A stretch of DNA of 64,000 nucleotides from Endomychus coccineus. Lineage: Eukaryota; Arthropoda; Insecta; Coleoptera; Endomychidae. Positions within the stretch are counted from its first letter, which is position 1. Every line of letters begins with the position of its first letter. Shown here piece after piece: positions 38,801 to 44,286 of the stretch. A program made the position numbers and the translations under genes. Below the pieces are notes generated by a model. The model worked only from the letters and a program-made list of their open reading frames with translations. It was not told where the DNA came from and made no database searches. The DNA lies in assembly GCA_958510875.1 (NCBI GenBank), contig OY294068.1:161422388-161486387 (forward strand), in the 5' to 3' direction.

Positions 38801-41800
38801 TTATTGCATCTATAGATAGACTTACAAGAAACCTACTAACCTGGAATTGCCGCTTCGATATAATATAATGTTCTCTTATGGGTTCAGTTAATACAATTGA
38901 ATCCAAAAATGAACCCAACAGTAACCTACCAACCTAGAATTTCACCTTGGAAATAATAATCACGATGTGCTCTTGTGTTCAATTAATATTATTGCATCCA
39001 AAAAATAAACCTAAATAAAATATGAAAGTTTGATTTTCACTAATTTAATACATTTAATATAAAATCAAATAATTGATTAATGAACTATAAAAGAGTTCAC
39101 AATGTGGATACATTGCAATACTATAAATAAGAAATAAGCACTTTCATCCATCAAAAACACTTCACCATAAGAGGACTGCATGACCGAGTCTTGGGATAAT
39201 AATAGGTGAGTTCAATATCAGCTGCTTAGGCAAACCCCACTTCATGCCAATTGCTCTCTTACACTGCCAAAAGATTATAATAACATTTTGGCACCTAGTC
39301 TCCAGCTACTTCTGTCCAGTAGTTTAATGTCCAGGGTGACAGATATTTCACCGTCTCCGAAAAGTCAACTGACTTGACCCCGATTACCATCTTCTTCAGA
39401 GACTCGGTTTTGCACCTTCTGGAGAAGATGATAGTGGTAGTTTTCACCGGCTGAATGGAGAGTTTGTTCCCTCTACCTCAGACTTCTGTAATTATCAAGG
39501 CTTGTTGAACAAGCTCCAGCAAGGTACCCTCGTATGCTCCTCTGGAGAGTATGGCGATGTCATACGCATAACCTACCGCCCTAATACCATCACGGTTTAA
39601 CCATACTAATAGCTCATTCACGACCAAACTCCATAACAGGGAGGAGAGTATCCCCTCTGTGAACAACCTTCTGATACAGACACTTTCAGAGTATGACCTT
39701 GCCACGTCGCGGAACTTACATATAATACAATTATTGATGACTTTCATATAATACAATTACCGGAGGTTAAAGCTGTACACGATTTTAATGCATGATTGAC
39801 TAATTTAACGCATTTAGATAAAGGGTTCCTGGTAATCTGTTCATAGGAACCATCATTCATCAAGGTATTCACCGAATTGTGATAATCCCCTTTGTTCATA
39901 ATTACGATGGAATTTCTTTTATCTCCTTTCCAGTACCTATAATAACAGTTTTTTTTTCAATGATTTACAGACATTATTGAAGTTATTGAATGTACTTTTA
40001 TGTGATTCATTTGAATGATCAAGAATTGTCTTGCACGTGTTCTCATATTCCACAGAAAACAGAAATTACACCATCAGAACCCTAAAAATATTACTTGTTT
40101 CCAGTTTACATACTTCATTGCATTTAGTATTCCTGCGTTTGTTGGTAAACTTAACAGCTCATTAACTTCGGCTCTCAATTCTGAAAGATCGTTGATCATG
40201 CTTTCAACTTTTTCTGTAGGCAAAGCAACCGTAAAGCAGGGCACCTTCAACTCCGATTCATCAGAAATTACCACTACTGCTTGAGGGGCCACTGGAATAA
40301 AATAATACTCAAATTAAAATGTTTCATGCGTAAAATACAATACTTATAAATATATAGGAATGAGTATTACTATGGTTGGCAATTACTCATTCAATGACAG
40401 CATCCCGGTTCTTATATATTTCAAGAGAAATGTTCTGGGCAAGCTTGGGGTTTATTTGCCTTATTGGCCAGAATTCTGTGTAAGTACATTAAGAAATATA
40501 GAGATACATTTTCAATAATTTAAAATTATTAAGATAACTTAAATAATCTGACATAAGATTATCAAGATGAATAAGCGTTTCGAACCCACATTCCTAGATG
40601 TCTACTCCATTGTTAAAATGAATTGGTTGAATTATGAGGGCAAGGGGAAAAGTCCCTGAAAAATAAAACAGATGGCGCCACAATCGAAAATTCCATGTGA
40701 CATTTGTGATGTACCATCTTTAACTAGAACTCATGAAAATGTTCAGACTGATATGTCAGTTCTGTTTTGACACCCTTCAAAAACAAGCAGCCTTAAAGAT
40801 TTTCGCAAACATGGAAAAAAGGGAATTTCGCGTCTTGATTGAACATTATTTCTTACGTGGGAAAAACATTACGCAAACCAAAGCATCGCATGTTAAACAT
40901 AAAAGTGACACTTCACCGTCGACTGGAACTATGCACAAGTGGTTTACTGATTTACGTTGTGGTGGTATGACCACAAAGCACGCCGAGCATTCTGGTTGTC
41001 CAATTGAGATTACAACGCCAGAAATCGTCAATAAAATCCATGGTATGATATTGGGCAATCGGCGAGTTAGAGTGCACGAGATTGCTGAGACTATGGGCAT
41101 TTCAACCGAACGGATAAGTAATATTTTGCATACATTTTTCAATATGAGAAACCTATGCCAAATGGATGTCCAATTTGCTCTCTGTTGACAACAAGCGCGA
41201 GCGTGTGACATTTTCAAAGGAGGGTTAGGAGATATTCAAGCGCGAAAAAAACTTTTTTGCGCCGTTTCGCAACCGTGGACGGAAAGCCGAAAAAAGCCAA
41301 AGTGGGTTTATCGGCCAACAAAGTCATGGCGACAGTTTTTTTGAGATGCACACTGTATCGTTCATATCAATTACCTTGAAAAGGGCAAAACGATCACCGG
41401 CGTATATTATGCAGAGCTGTTGGATCGATTCGACGCCGATTAGAAGCGAAAGCGGCATTTGGCAATGAAAAAAATGCTCTCTATTCAGCCAGGACAATGC
41501 ACCGGCGTAGAGGTCCGCTGTCGCAATGGCAAAATTGCATGCATTGCGCTACGAATTGGTTCGTCATTCTCCATACTCTCCAGATTTGGCCCCCCGCGAG
41601 TTTTATCTATTTCCAAACTTAAAGAAATGGCTCGACCGAATGAGATTTGGCTCCAACGATGAGGTCATCGCTGAAACAAACGCCTTTTTGGAAGGATTGC
41701 TGAAATCGTATTATTTGGAACGGATCGAAAAATTAGAAAAACGTTGGACGAAGTGTATCGGGCTACAAGAAAATTAGATTAAGAAATAGAATAAGTTTTG

Positions 41801-42590
41801 ATTTATTTCTTGTTTCATTTTTCAGGGACTTTTCCCCTTGCCTTCGTAAGTTACTAAGTATGACAGAAGCAATGGAACGACTCAATGTTGAAGAAAAGCA
41901 TTATTAACAATAATTGAAATATGAACCCTGAAATTGTACCCTCTCCAAAAATAATCCGGTTAGTACTCCTCTTTTGGACGAACTTGATAAATTTCCGATT
42001 GAATAGGTGACACTCAACTCTTTATACTTCAAACACTCATTTTTGATTCTTGTAGGATGAATAACTATTATTTTCCTTACTTGTTGATTGACCAGATTTA
42101 TTAGGATCATAAACTGTATATTTAGTAGCTCCAGGTAGAGAAATTTTCTTTCTAGGATCAAACAACTTCTGAATCTTCATACTCTGCGAACCTTTATATT
42201 CCACTTTTACTTCTTGCATATTCAGTTGCTGGACCAATATTTGAAGTATATTTTGGAGTATATGAAAACTCACAACCCCCACCTACAAAATACATACGGT
42301 TATAATATACTTTGGAAATGGTAATTTTTTGCTTGTTGTCCGACGTGGATAATAAGTTGAATGGACTACAGGCATTTAAGTCCCAAGTTCACTTCATCAA
42401 ATTTTGAAATTCTATTGCCAACCACTTTAGCCAGTGTATTTCCCATTCACTCAAAATTCGTCAGTTCCTTTCATGAACATAATTATTTAAATGTAAGCTG
42501 CATACTTACCTCAGGTCCACCCAAAGCTACATCTATGAGCTGGGGTAAAGATAAGAGTGTTGCACTTGCGAATCCGCACGACGACGACAT
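8317..42590 (-). CDS. QRICH2: QRICH2/C16orf96-like DUF4795 coiled-coil protein, 14 exons
   Basis: The gene reads right to left. Exons: 42590-42510, 42282-42081, 40291-40114, 38361-38147, 34588-34523, 32793-32757, 30237-30152, 28462-28285, 26502-26349, 25830-25645, 25456-25269, 23322-23170, 21140-20999, 8811-8317. Every junction is GT-AG and all codon phases join without a stop, giving 787 codons (2361 bases). The N-terminus (LPQLIDVALGGPE, then VGVVSFHILQNIL) has the short leading domain of QRICH2 and C16orf96. Residues about 155-520 are coiled-coil-like. Residues 524-622 carry the family C-terminal signature: a CISC cysteine pair at 528-531, the PYLAYELDQLR segment, RYCGG at 579-583, and KDGQIYRG across the exon 13/14 join. 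Family knowledge: mammalian QRICH2 is needed for sperm flagellum formation, so a testis or axonemal role is inferred. The 3' end is uncertain: the last exon can splice at 8317 or read on to a TAA at 8305. Confidence 0.85.
8524..8631 (-). repeat. 18-bp coding tandem repeat (K-A-P-S-A-L units)
   Basis: About six copies of an 18-base unit encode K-[TA]-[SAP]-S-[VA]-L at residues 683-718 of the QRICH2-like protein. Neighbouring units are nearly identical, so the array probably varies in length between individuals. Confidence 0.85.
8818..9885. other. intron 13 of QRICH2-like gene, 3' part, no gene
   Basis: AT-rich intron sequence. Around 9610-9890 there is a repeat module (CCGGGTCGCTGAATATGAAT and GGGTTTTTGTGGTCAGAAAA) related to sequences inside the foldback at 45318-46497. 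Confidence 0.5.
9886..10269 (+). pseudogene. Gypsy-like LTR retrotransposon gag fragment
   Basis: The 127 residues include FLLGLKDPLGTNIRCLKP, NTLAGAMQFVIQEDN and an Asn/Gln-rich tail. The F-x-x-GL-x-x-P spacing followed by L-x-x-A-x-x-x-V-x-E is typical of insect Ty3/Gypsy-type Gag. No protease, reverse transcriptase or integrase follows, so only a scrap remains inside intron 13. It might belong to another LTR group. Confidence 0.6.
10270..11294. other. intron 13, no gene recognised
   Basis: No convincing coding frame. The stretch at 10300-10620 could be remaining retrotransposon sequence downstream of the gag scrap, but I see no diagnostic motif. Confidence 0.4.
11295..11751. mobile_element. 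Penelope-like palindromic insertion with 13-bp TSD
   Basis: The element (11308-11738) is a near-perfect palindrome: about 200-base arms meet at a six-base loop near 11513 (GTCGAAACGAAC / GTTCGTTTCGAC). It is flanked by ATAATAAGTAACT at 11295-11307 and 11739-11751. The terminal sequence (CGTGAGACCGAAACGTACG) also occurs at the ends of the element at 13929-15315, which encodes a Penelope-type GIY-YIG domain, so this is a Penelope-derived snap-back copy. Confidence 0.85.
11752..12640. other. possible LTR-like remnant, weak
   Basis: AT-rich DNA with a polyadenylation-like AATAAA near 12380, then a segment containing GTTGGCGCTCGGGCAATCC at about 12505 that resembles an LTR/primer-binding-site junction. 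No partner LTR was found, so this is only a suggestion. Confidence 0.25.
12740..13645 (+). pseudogene. Jockey-type non-LTR retrotransposon, reverse transcriptase C-terminal fragment
   Basis: Shifted frames read LLKFNATKIQASVFSRK (12803-12997), VSWDDHVRSIAKIASQKLGF and LLFIIYKAQILPVPFLEYCS (12949-13152), LEHRREVGDLSLFYRYFHG (12981-13388), then a degraded tail. This order is the end of a Jockey/CR1-like reverse transcriptase and its C-terminal region. At least three frame changes make it dead. It lies in intron 13, opposite to the host gene. Confidence 0.85.
14352..14765 (-). pseudogene. Penelope-like GIY-YIG endonuclease domain
   Basis: The 137 residues read TVYKLNCLDCDGTGISKQYL, QKRMYGHKYSTRN, LAKHCFDYNHQFDYNN and ETNYYERYILEMIHM. 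This is the order of a Penelope GIY-YIG module: the first motif with its preceding Cys pair, Arg helix, H-x-x-x-x-NHxFD-like block, and the closing E-R-x-x-x-E helix. The GIY/YIG tyrosines are partly replaced, consistent with decay. It ends with a normal stop at 14352; the upstream polymerase is truncated. Confidence 0.85.
14805..15029 (-). pseudogene. Penelope-like reverse transcriptase C-terminal fragment
   Basis: The 74 residues (VYERLETRTLSHAEDRPKNL, TLEMNGYPKTFF) sit directly upstream of the GIY-YIG frame at 14352-14765 on the same strand. They match the linker between polymerase and endonuclease in Penelope-like elements. The catalytic polymerase core is absent. Confidence 0.7.
15330..16310. 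other. intron 13, no gene recognised
   Basis: AT-rich. At 15950-16150 there is a short inverted repeat (a segment around GATCCCGACATTTCGCCAAA and its mirrored partner near 16110-16150), perhaps a small foldback. No coding family was recognised. Confidence 0.4.
16311..18623. mobile_element. 2.3-kb foldback DNA element with about 700-bp inverted arms
   Basis: Left arm about 16321-17050 and right arm about 17810-18610 are inverted copies (roughly 80 percent alike by eye), starting GGCCAGTAC at the left and ending GTACTGGCC at the right. The flanks share ACACTATA (16311-16318 and 18616-18623), a probable 8-bp target duplication. The spacer of about 760 bases encodes short minus-strand frames with an acidic segment and KKARLEK. 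No known transposase motif was seen. Confidence 0.75.
17411..17660 (-). other. acidic frame inside the foldback spacer, unrecognised
   Basis: The minus strand reads SIHESDSEEMETDQC, FENTGESFSFVELDEEEVQR, SAKKARLEKN. It is an acidic stretch followed by a basic, nuclear-localisation-like patch. I do not recognise the family. It may be part of the lost protein of the foldback element or a captured host exon. Confidence 0.35.
18867..19094 (-). pseudogene. Penelope-like GIY-YIG fragment, second family, minus strand
   Basis: It reads APYKIDCESCSKRYVSQTKR and NILSQCKEHFTNIKK, the Y-K-I-x-C-x-x-C start of a Penelope GIY-YIG domain (Y-V-S-Q-T-K-R in place of YIGQT). Only about 75 residues survive. 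It points away from the related fragment at 19200-19460. Confidence 0.75.
19200..19548 (+). pseudogene. Penelope-like GIY-YIG fragment, second family, plus strand
   Basis: The frame 19200-19460 reads SILNHVHRSYVDQTRRNILT, then LAKHVLNTHHK, matching the mirror fragment at 18867-19094. It is followed by a 3' end containing CTCTGATGATGGCCACTTGG, the type of tail seen in Penelope-like elements. The GIY-YIG start is degraded. Confidence 0.7.
19646..19727. mobile_element. P-like MITE, left 82 bases only
   Basis: It starts CAGGTCATATACAAGTCTGG and is identical in appearance to the first part of the MITE at 20349-20948. It stops abruptly at CATAGTACC and continues directly into duplicated segment X (19727-20349). 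Confidence 0.85.
19727..20349. repeat. segment X, first copy of a 0.62-kb direct repeat
   Basis: It is nearly identical to 21201-21822, with one single-base deletion and one substitution noticed by eye. It runs from CCTAAAAGCCTGTAACG to TTTGTACATTCAC. It has no coding frame that I recognise. It lies between a truncated MITE and a longer MITE copy. Confidence 0.95.
20349..20948 (+). mobile_element. P-like MITE with THAP exon, longer copy
   Basis: It starts CAGGTCATATACAAGTCTGG and ends GTACGACCGTG, like the element at 7325-7893. It carries the same THAP exon on the plus strand in better shape (KCKSVKPETSVFKLPKDAEM, RKKWMLAIPDRN, FNEVFYVCEH), with its late Cys-Glu-His intact, then a GTGAGT. 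The left end lacks a few terminal bases and no target duplication was found. Confidence 0.85.
20560..20715 (+). pseudogene. THAP-domain exon remnant in the second P-like MITE
   Basis: The frame reads KCKSVKPETSVFKLPKDAEM, RKKWMLAIPDRN, FNEVFYVCEH, then stops at VYNEK-type sequence in shifted frames. The C-x-C start, the conserved Pro and Trp, and the C-x-H end make a THAP zinc finger. No catalytic domain follows within the MITE. Confidence 0.75.
20999..21140 (-). CDS. QRICH2: QRICH2-like exon 13 (CGG motif)
   Basis: It reads LINRYCGGDHTVTTPQQRV, then FMEQWGPEISLAEDKVLRGK, matching the family's RRCGG block and the following LGLDG-like end. The acceptor is TTTATTAG and the donor GTGAGT. It is followed by a 12.2-kb intron and is flanked by a near-identical duplicated segment (19727-20349 and 21201-21822). 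Confidence 0.9.
21201..21822. repeat. segment X, second copy of the 0.62-kb direct repeat
   Basis: Partner of 19727-20349 at an offset of about 1474 bases. It lies just upstream (in gene sense) of exon 13 of the QRICH2-like gene. Near-identity implies a very recent duplication. Confidence 0.95.
21960..22300 (-). pseudogene. RNase H-type non-LTR retrotransposon, C-terminal tail
   Basis: The minus strand reads LERLNAAQRCIGDWVKQQHE, then LLMSRNQVQTIECLLTDH and MGMYNRKHSFRQCDR. This matches the post-RNase H tail with the SRNQ-x-R-x-x-x-x-LTGH-x-x-x-x-x-HL pattern and a Cys knuckle. It is related to the plus-strand fragment at 27389-27652. It lies in intron 12. Confidence 0.8.
22310..23169. other. 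intron 12, remaining part, no gene
   Basis: AT-rich intron sequence. The first 150 bases may be more of the same retrotransposon; the rest shows nothing that I recognise. Confidence 0.4.
23170..23322 (-). CDS. QRICH2: QRICH2-like exon 12 (Cys-pair region)
   Basis: It reads NVNCISCDKDVVMKK, then KSMAPYLAYELDQLRKQQ. The C-x-x-C followed about 30 residues later by a PY-x-x-YELDQ segment is the most diagnostic part of the QRICH2/C16orf96 family. The acceptor is TTTTCTAG and the donor GTGAGA. Confidence 0.92.
23323..25268. other. intron 11, no gene
   Basis: AT-rich. At 24090-24140 there is an end-like sequence (GGATACCCTGTA) typical of Tc1/mariner-type inverted ends, but I found no partner end. 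No coding frame was recognised. Confidence 0.4.
25269..25456 (-). CDS. QRICH2: QRICH2-like exon 11 (DUF4795 core)
   Basis: It reads EELWQQALNDIQDEINCKLD, then KDELTPLRDFIDEKLKSLQ and KEQEAAATKSKFLR, matching the family region just before the cysteine pair. The donor is GTAAGG; the split Arg codon joins exon 12 in frame. Confidence 0.9.
25645..25830 (-). CDS. QRICH2: QRICH2-like exon 10 (DUF4795 core)
   Basis: 62 whole codons. It includes ADKVDICVINRKVSHDQFQA, which aligns with the family pattern of a repeated K-[VA]-x-x-x-x-F segment, then LSRGIEEALSKLLQQ. The acceptor is TTTTTTCAG and the donor GTAAGT. Confidence 0.9.
26349..26502 (-). CDS. QRICH2: QRICH2-like exon 9 (coiled coil)
   Basis: It reads NIIQLNDKFTQLEAVFNKVG, then DAVSMLLEDKDIKQLQID, continuing the coiled coil. 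The acceptor is AATTCCAG and the donor GTGAGT; the exon ends in phase 0. Confidence 0.85.
26900..27800 (+). pseudogene. RNase H-type non-LTR retrotransposon fragment
   Basis: Shifted frames on the plus strand read WYRDGSKTKKGTGAGI (RNase H start), RICSDNQTSLKAFLYPK (middle), then 27389-27652: EELLNMSRNQVRTIKGLLTG, RGHLRQIGLYNEDLSCRQCS and KHILAECEALDRNIW. The order is RNase H then the Cys-containing tail, as in I/LOA/R1-related non-LTR elements. It is broken and lies in intron 8. Confidence 0.85.
28285..28462 (-). CDS. QRICH2: QRICH2-like exon 8 (coiled coil)
   Basis: It reads LSIRVTQIENKLNQCVDQIN, then MTQMSEIEREFNFLSEKLMA, a strong heptad pattern. The acceptor is AATTGCAG and the donor GTAAGT, with phases consistent with both neighbours. 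Confidence 0.85.
28848..28985 (+). repeat. about 130-bp repeat, copy A (non-LTR 3' end-like)
   Basis: It starts TCAAGTAAATCCACAGTACA and ends AACTAAAGCTACGATC plus an ATT-rich tail. It is a diverged direct copy of 29945-30060, which suggests two 3' ends of the same retroelement or SINE family. Confidence 0.7.
28990..29930 (-). pseudogene. RNase H-type non-LTR retrotransposon fragment
   Basis: The minus strand reads NEIAEELAKLGPKNP (RNase H end, near 29540-29590) and then 29256-29471: RGLIRSHIREDWSQQERNMA, ETDARLLTQMLTGQEPFNSH and SSLCRWCERK. This is the RNase H end plus the Cys-containing tail of an I/LOA/R1-like element, with frameshifts. It sits between two copies of a 130-base repeat in intron 7. 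Confidence 0.8.
29945..30060 (+). repeat. about 120-bp repeat, copy B (non-LTR 3' end-like)
   Basis: It starts TTTCAAGTAAATCCACAGAC and ends CCAAATAAAGCTACCATCAT with a CAT-rich tail. It is the partner of 28848-28985. Confidence 0.7.
30152..30237 (-). CDS. QRICH2: QRICH2-like exon 7
   Basis: It encodes VDLSRMRPSDALQFIQKELE and RLNKIMTGG, a helical segment. The acceptor is TTCACAG and the donor GTGAGG. Non-LTR debris lies directly on both sides of the exon. Confidence 0.75.
30470..32340 (-). pseudogene. RNase H-type non-LTR retrotransposon (RT end, linker, RNase H), broken
   Basis: In minus-strand order: 31868-32149, reverse transcriptase after the catalytic box (YEGTLQELVQQALIITEIW, LSVQMEKTIIIIFSRR, MKYLGVTLD); 31411-31830, C-terminal linker (AIINPRLGHADLVWWKRNEL, ALRALLGVPPLSMTMRKLAM); 31152-31508, RNase H (TIWYTDGSRTNTRVGAGF, LNIVIQIEMFAIYRFAEKL); 30777-31148, tail (RRALLGNEEVGLR-like). 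RT plus RNase H fits the I/LOA/R1 group. Frameshifts separate the parts. It fills most of intron 6. Confidence 0.88.
32341..32756. other. intron 6, part next to exon 6, no gene
   Basis: AT-rich intron sequence with nothing recognised. Confidence 0.4.
32757..32793 (-). CDS. QRICH2: QRICH2-like exon 6 (37 bp microexon)
   Basis: It encodes DGANPDGDFDLTG across its joins, between a TTTCAAG acceptor and a GTAAGT donor. The 37-base length is exactly what is needed to keep the frame between exons 5 and 7. The linker is low complexity, so only splice signals and phase support it. Confidence 0.65.
32794..34522. other. intron 5, no gene
   Basis: AT-rich. Short frames exist but have no family look. 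A GCATGCATGTGAA motif is repeated three times between 33515 and 33640. Confidence 0.4.
34523..34588 (-). CDS. QRICH2: QRICH2-like exon 5 (66 bp microexon)
   Basis: The exon reads VVEDAMVAGTTYGVEAGRPR after an ATTTTCAG acceptor, with a GTAGGT donor. It is recognised by phase continuity and acidic/glycine linker composition rather than by strong family conservation. Confidence 0.7.
34589..35985. other. intron 4, left part, no gene
   Basis: It contains an end-like sequence ACAGGGTGTCCAGGTTTCG at about 34882, typical of Tc1/mariner-type ends. No partner was found. No coding frame was recognised. Confidence 0.4.
35990..37980. mobile_element. long inverted repeat (about 390-bp arms) enclosing a transposase remnant
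   Basis: About 35990-36385 and 37580-37980 are inverted copies: both contain GTAGGTGGC/GCCACCTA-type blocks, ATAGGGAAGTTATA, AAGATACAAACTC (reverse AGTTTGTATCTT) and GAAAACCGCATCC (reverse GATGCGGTTTT). The 1.2-kb spacer encodes minus-strand transposase pieces at 36425-36700 and 37003-37263. It looks like a Tc1/mariner-related element with very long inverted ends, or an old element nested in a foldback. It lies in intron 4. Confidence 0.8.
36425..37263 (-). pseudogene. Tc1/mariner-superfamily transposase remnant
   Basis: Upstream piece 37003-37263 reads YPEDAQRYIEICNWYLQMLN (just before the first catalytic Asp in this group). Downstream piece 36425-36700 reads VRWPPRTPNLSILSF, LRGYLQNKIHVTRYQT and ATERQLRHLQEHPF, the last catalytic region and C-terminus. 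The middle is frameshifted. The same broad family as the fragment at 53827-54198. Confidence 0.75.
38147..38361 (-). CDS. QRICH2: QRICH2-like exon 4
   Basis: It reads DMYQILTVSKRMDAAEAGMQ and LASLIEDLVRGGG, matching the family's coiled-coil entry (DMW-like motif followed by a heptad region), then a Gly/Ala-rich linker and PEELGE. The acceptor is TTTTTAG and the donor GTGAGA. Confidence 0.85.
39050..39150. repeat. paralogous empty site of the 2.3-kb foldback element
   Basis: It contains ACTATAAAAGAGTTCA, a GTGGA block, then CTATAAATAAGAAATAA. The same blocks flank the foldback element at 16285-16318 (left) and 18616-18640 (right), without the element between them here. It is therefore a second copy of the repeat into which that element inserted. 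Confidence 0.65.
39180..39770 (-). pseudogene. RNase H-type non-LTR retrotransposon, RT fragment, second copy
   Basis: The minus strand at 39478-39756 reads LSSLLWSLVVNELLVWLNRD, GIRAVGYAYDIAILSRG and YEGTLLELVQQALIITEV. GYAYDIAIL occupies the place of the YADD catalytic box, with one Asp lost. The lower part (39180-39470) is a shortened copy of 31730-32060. It is the same family as 30470-32340 and lies in intron 3. Confidence 0.85.
40114..40291 (-). CDS. QRICH2: QRICH2-like exon 3
   Basis: It completes a Met codon across the join, then reads APQAVVVISDESELKVP and a coiled-coil-like stretch (VESMINDLSELRAEVNELL). The donor is GTATGT. The entry and exit phases match exons 2 and 4. Confidence 0.8.
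40633..41848 (+). mobile_element. mariner element, broken, copy 2 (in intron 2)
   Basis: The inverted ends TATGAGGGCAAGGGGAAAAG (40633) and, reversed at the right, TACGAAGGCAAGGGGAAAAG (41848) sit at TA. The plus strand carries mariner transposase pieces: 40733-41188 N-terminal half and 41459-41777 C-terminal half, with frameshifts and a loss between them. It lies in intron 2 of the QRICH2-like gene in the opposite direction. Confidence 0.92.
40811..41777 (+). pseudogene. mariner transposase, frameshifted
   Basis: The N-terminus MEKREFRVLIEHYFLRGKNI, TMHKWFTDLRCGGM and RVRVHEIAETMGISTERISN is the mariner DNA-binding half. After a stop at 41188 the rest is in other frames: a degraded first catalytic region near 41230-41340, a disrupted second Asp region (about 41485), then HSPYSPDLAPREFYLFPNLK (41526-41777), the last catalytic Asp region of mariner (DD34D type). 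It is not functional. Confidence 0.88.
42081..42282 (-). CDS. QRICH2: QRICH2-like exon 2
   Basis: The acceptor is TTTTGTAG and the donor GTAAGG. It encodes VGVVSFHILQNILQILVQQL, the conserved helix of the QRICH2/C16orf96 N-terminus, then a basic linker with a YTVYDPNKSG segment. It enters in phase 0 and leaves one base. Confidence 0.85.
42510..42590 (-). CDS. QRICH2: QRICH2-like exon 1 (start codon)
   Basis: The ATG at 42590 opens MSSSCGFASATLLSLPQLID, followed by VALGGPE and a GTAAGT donor at 42509. It holds 27 codons and ends in phase 0. The leucine-rich stretch ending in GGPE is where this family starts its conserved N-terminal domain, which supports this start. A mariner copy lies about 430 bases upstream. 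Confidence 0.85.
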
Positions 42591-43020
42591 TTTTTAAACA
42601 CTCACAAAATAAGTATAAAAAAAAATTATCAACGCAGAACAGTGTGTCAAAGTGACAAATTGTACATATGAATACTTTGTTCCCAAATGTAACGTTACTA
42701 TCGTAACAGTTAACAGTATATTGAAGAACTAGTTTCATTACGCATGCTGTTAGAGAAACGGCCGCAAAACCGTCTCAGGACTGTATTACTTCCTACACTT
42801 TCGCTGTGTGCTGGGTAAGCTGCAAAAATTTCGAAGCCAATGTCATCTAGTATTATACAAATGGTGCTATCAACAACAAATTACTTTGAACTTGAAAATG
42901 AAGTGCAATATCTTTCTATCACTGCTGTTAGAGACAGATTTGCTGAAGCTTTTACAGTGTCTCAACAGTTACTTGCAAGTCCAAGAAGAAAACGACAACG
43001 TGCTAAAGTGGTTGTGAATG

Positions 43021-44286
43021 TAAGAGGGCAAAGTGAAATGTCCCTGAAAAATAAACCAGATGGCTCCACAATCGAATGACATTTGTGATGTACAATCTTT
43101 AACTAGAACGCATTAAAGCTTTCTGACTGATATATGTCATTCAGTTCTGTTTTGACACCCATCGAAAGCAAGCAACCTTGAAGATTTTTGTGAGCATGGA
43201 AAAAAGTAAATTTCGCGTCTTGATTAATTATTATTTCTTGCGTGGAAAAAACATCACGCAAACCAACCATCGCTTGTTAAATATTATGGGAACTCTTCAC
43301 CAACGATTGGAACGATTCATAAGTTGTTTACTGATTTTCGTTATGGTAGTATGACCACAAAGTACGTTCTGGTCGTCCAATTGAAGTTATAACGCCAGAA
43401 ATCGTCGATAAAATCCATGGTATGATATTTGACGATCGGCGAGTTAAAGTGCAAGAGATTGCTGAGGCTATGGACCTCTCAACCGAACGATTACGGAACA
43501 TTTTGCATAAATTTTTTGGATATGAGAAAGCTGTCTGCCAAATGGATTTGCTCTCTGTTGACAACAAACGCGACCGTCTGATAACTTTAATGCAGTGTTT
43601 AGCGATGTTCAAGCTCGATAAAAAGGAATATTTTGCGCCGTTTCGTAACCGTGGACGAAACGTGGATCCATTACAACACACCAGAGACCAAAGAACATTC
43701 GAAACAGTGGACTTGTCCTGGCGAATCGAAGCCGAAAAAGGCCTGAATGGGTTTATCGGCCAACAAAGTCATGGCGAGTTTTTTGGGATGCACACGGTAT
43801 CGTCCATATCGATAACCTTGAAAAGTGCAAAACGATCACCGGCGTATATTATGCAGAGTTGTTGAATCGATTCGAAGCCGATTTGAAGCGAGAGCGGTCA
43901 CATTTGGGAAAGAAAAAAGTGATCTTCCACCAGGACAACGCATCGGCGCACAAGTCCGCTGTAATGGCAAAATTACTACATGAATCGCGCTACGAATTAG
44001 TTCGTCATCCACCATATTCTTCAGATTTTGCCCCCTGCGTTTTTAATCTATTTCCAAACTTGAAGAAATGGCTCGGCGGAAAGAGATTTGGCTCCAACGA
44101 TGAGGTCATCACTGAAACAAACACCTATTCTGAAGGACTGACGAAATCGTATTATTTGGAAGAGATCGAAAAATTAGAAAAACGTTGGACGAAGTGTATC
44201 GGCCTATAAGGAGATATGTTGAGAAATAAAATATGTTTTGACCAAATAAATCATTTCATTTTTCAGGGTTTTTTCATCTGGTCCTA
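43021..44286 (+). mobile_element. mariner element, broken, copy 3 (upstream of QRICH2-like start)
   Basis: The left end TAAGAGGGCAAAGTGAAATG (43021) and the diverged right end ending about 44286 enclose transposase frames on the plus strand. It begins about 430 bases upstream of the QRICH2-like ATG at 42590, so it could lie in or near that gene's promoter. Confidence 0.85.
43197..44209 (+). pseudogene. mariner transposase, frameshifted (copy 3)
   Basis: A degraded start near 43197 (MEKSKFRVLINYYFLRGKN-like) is followed by 43422-43865 (VKVQEIAEAMDLSTERLRN, VDNKRDRLI) and 43859-44209 (KVIFHQDNASAHKSAV, HPPYSSDFAPCVFNLFPNLK, KRWTKCIGL). It is the best-preserved of the three copies in its C-terminal half, with FHQDN and SSDFAP in place of SPDLAP, but at least two frameshifts break it. 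Confidence 0.88.
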
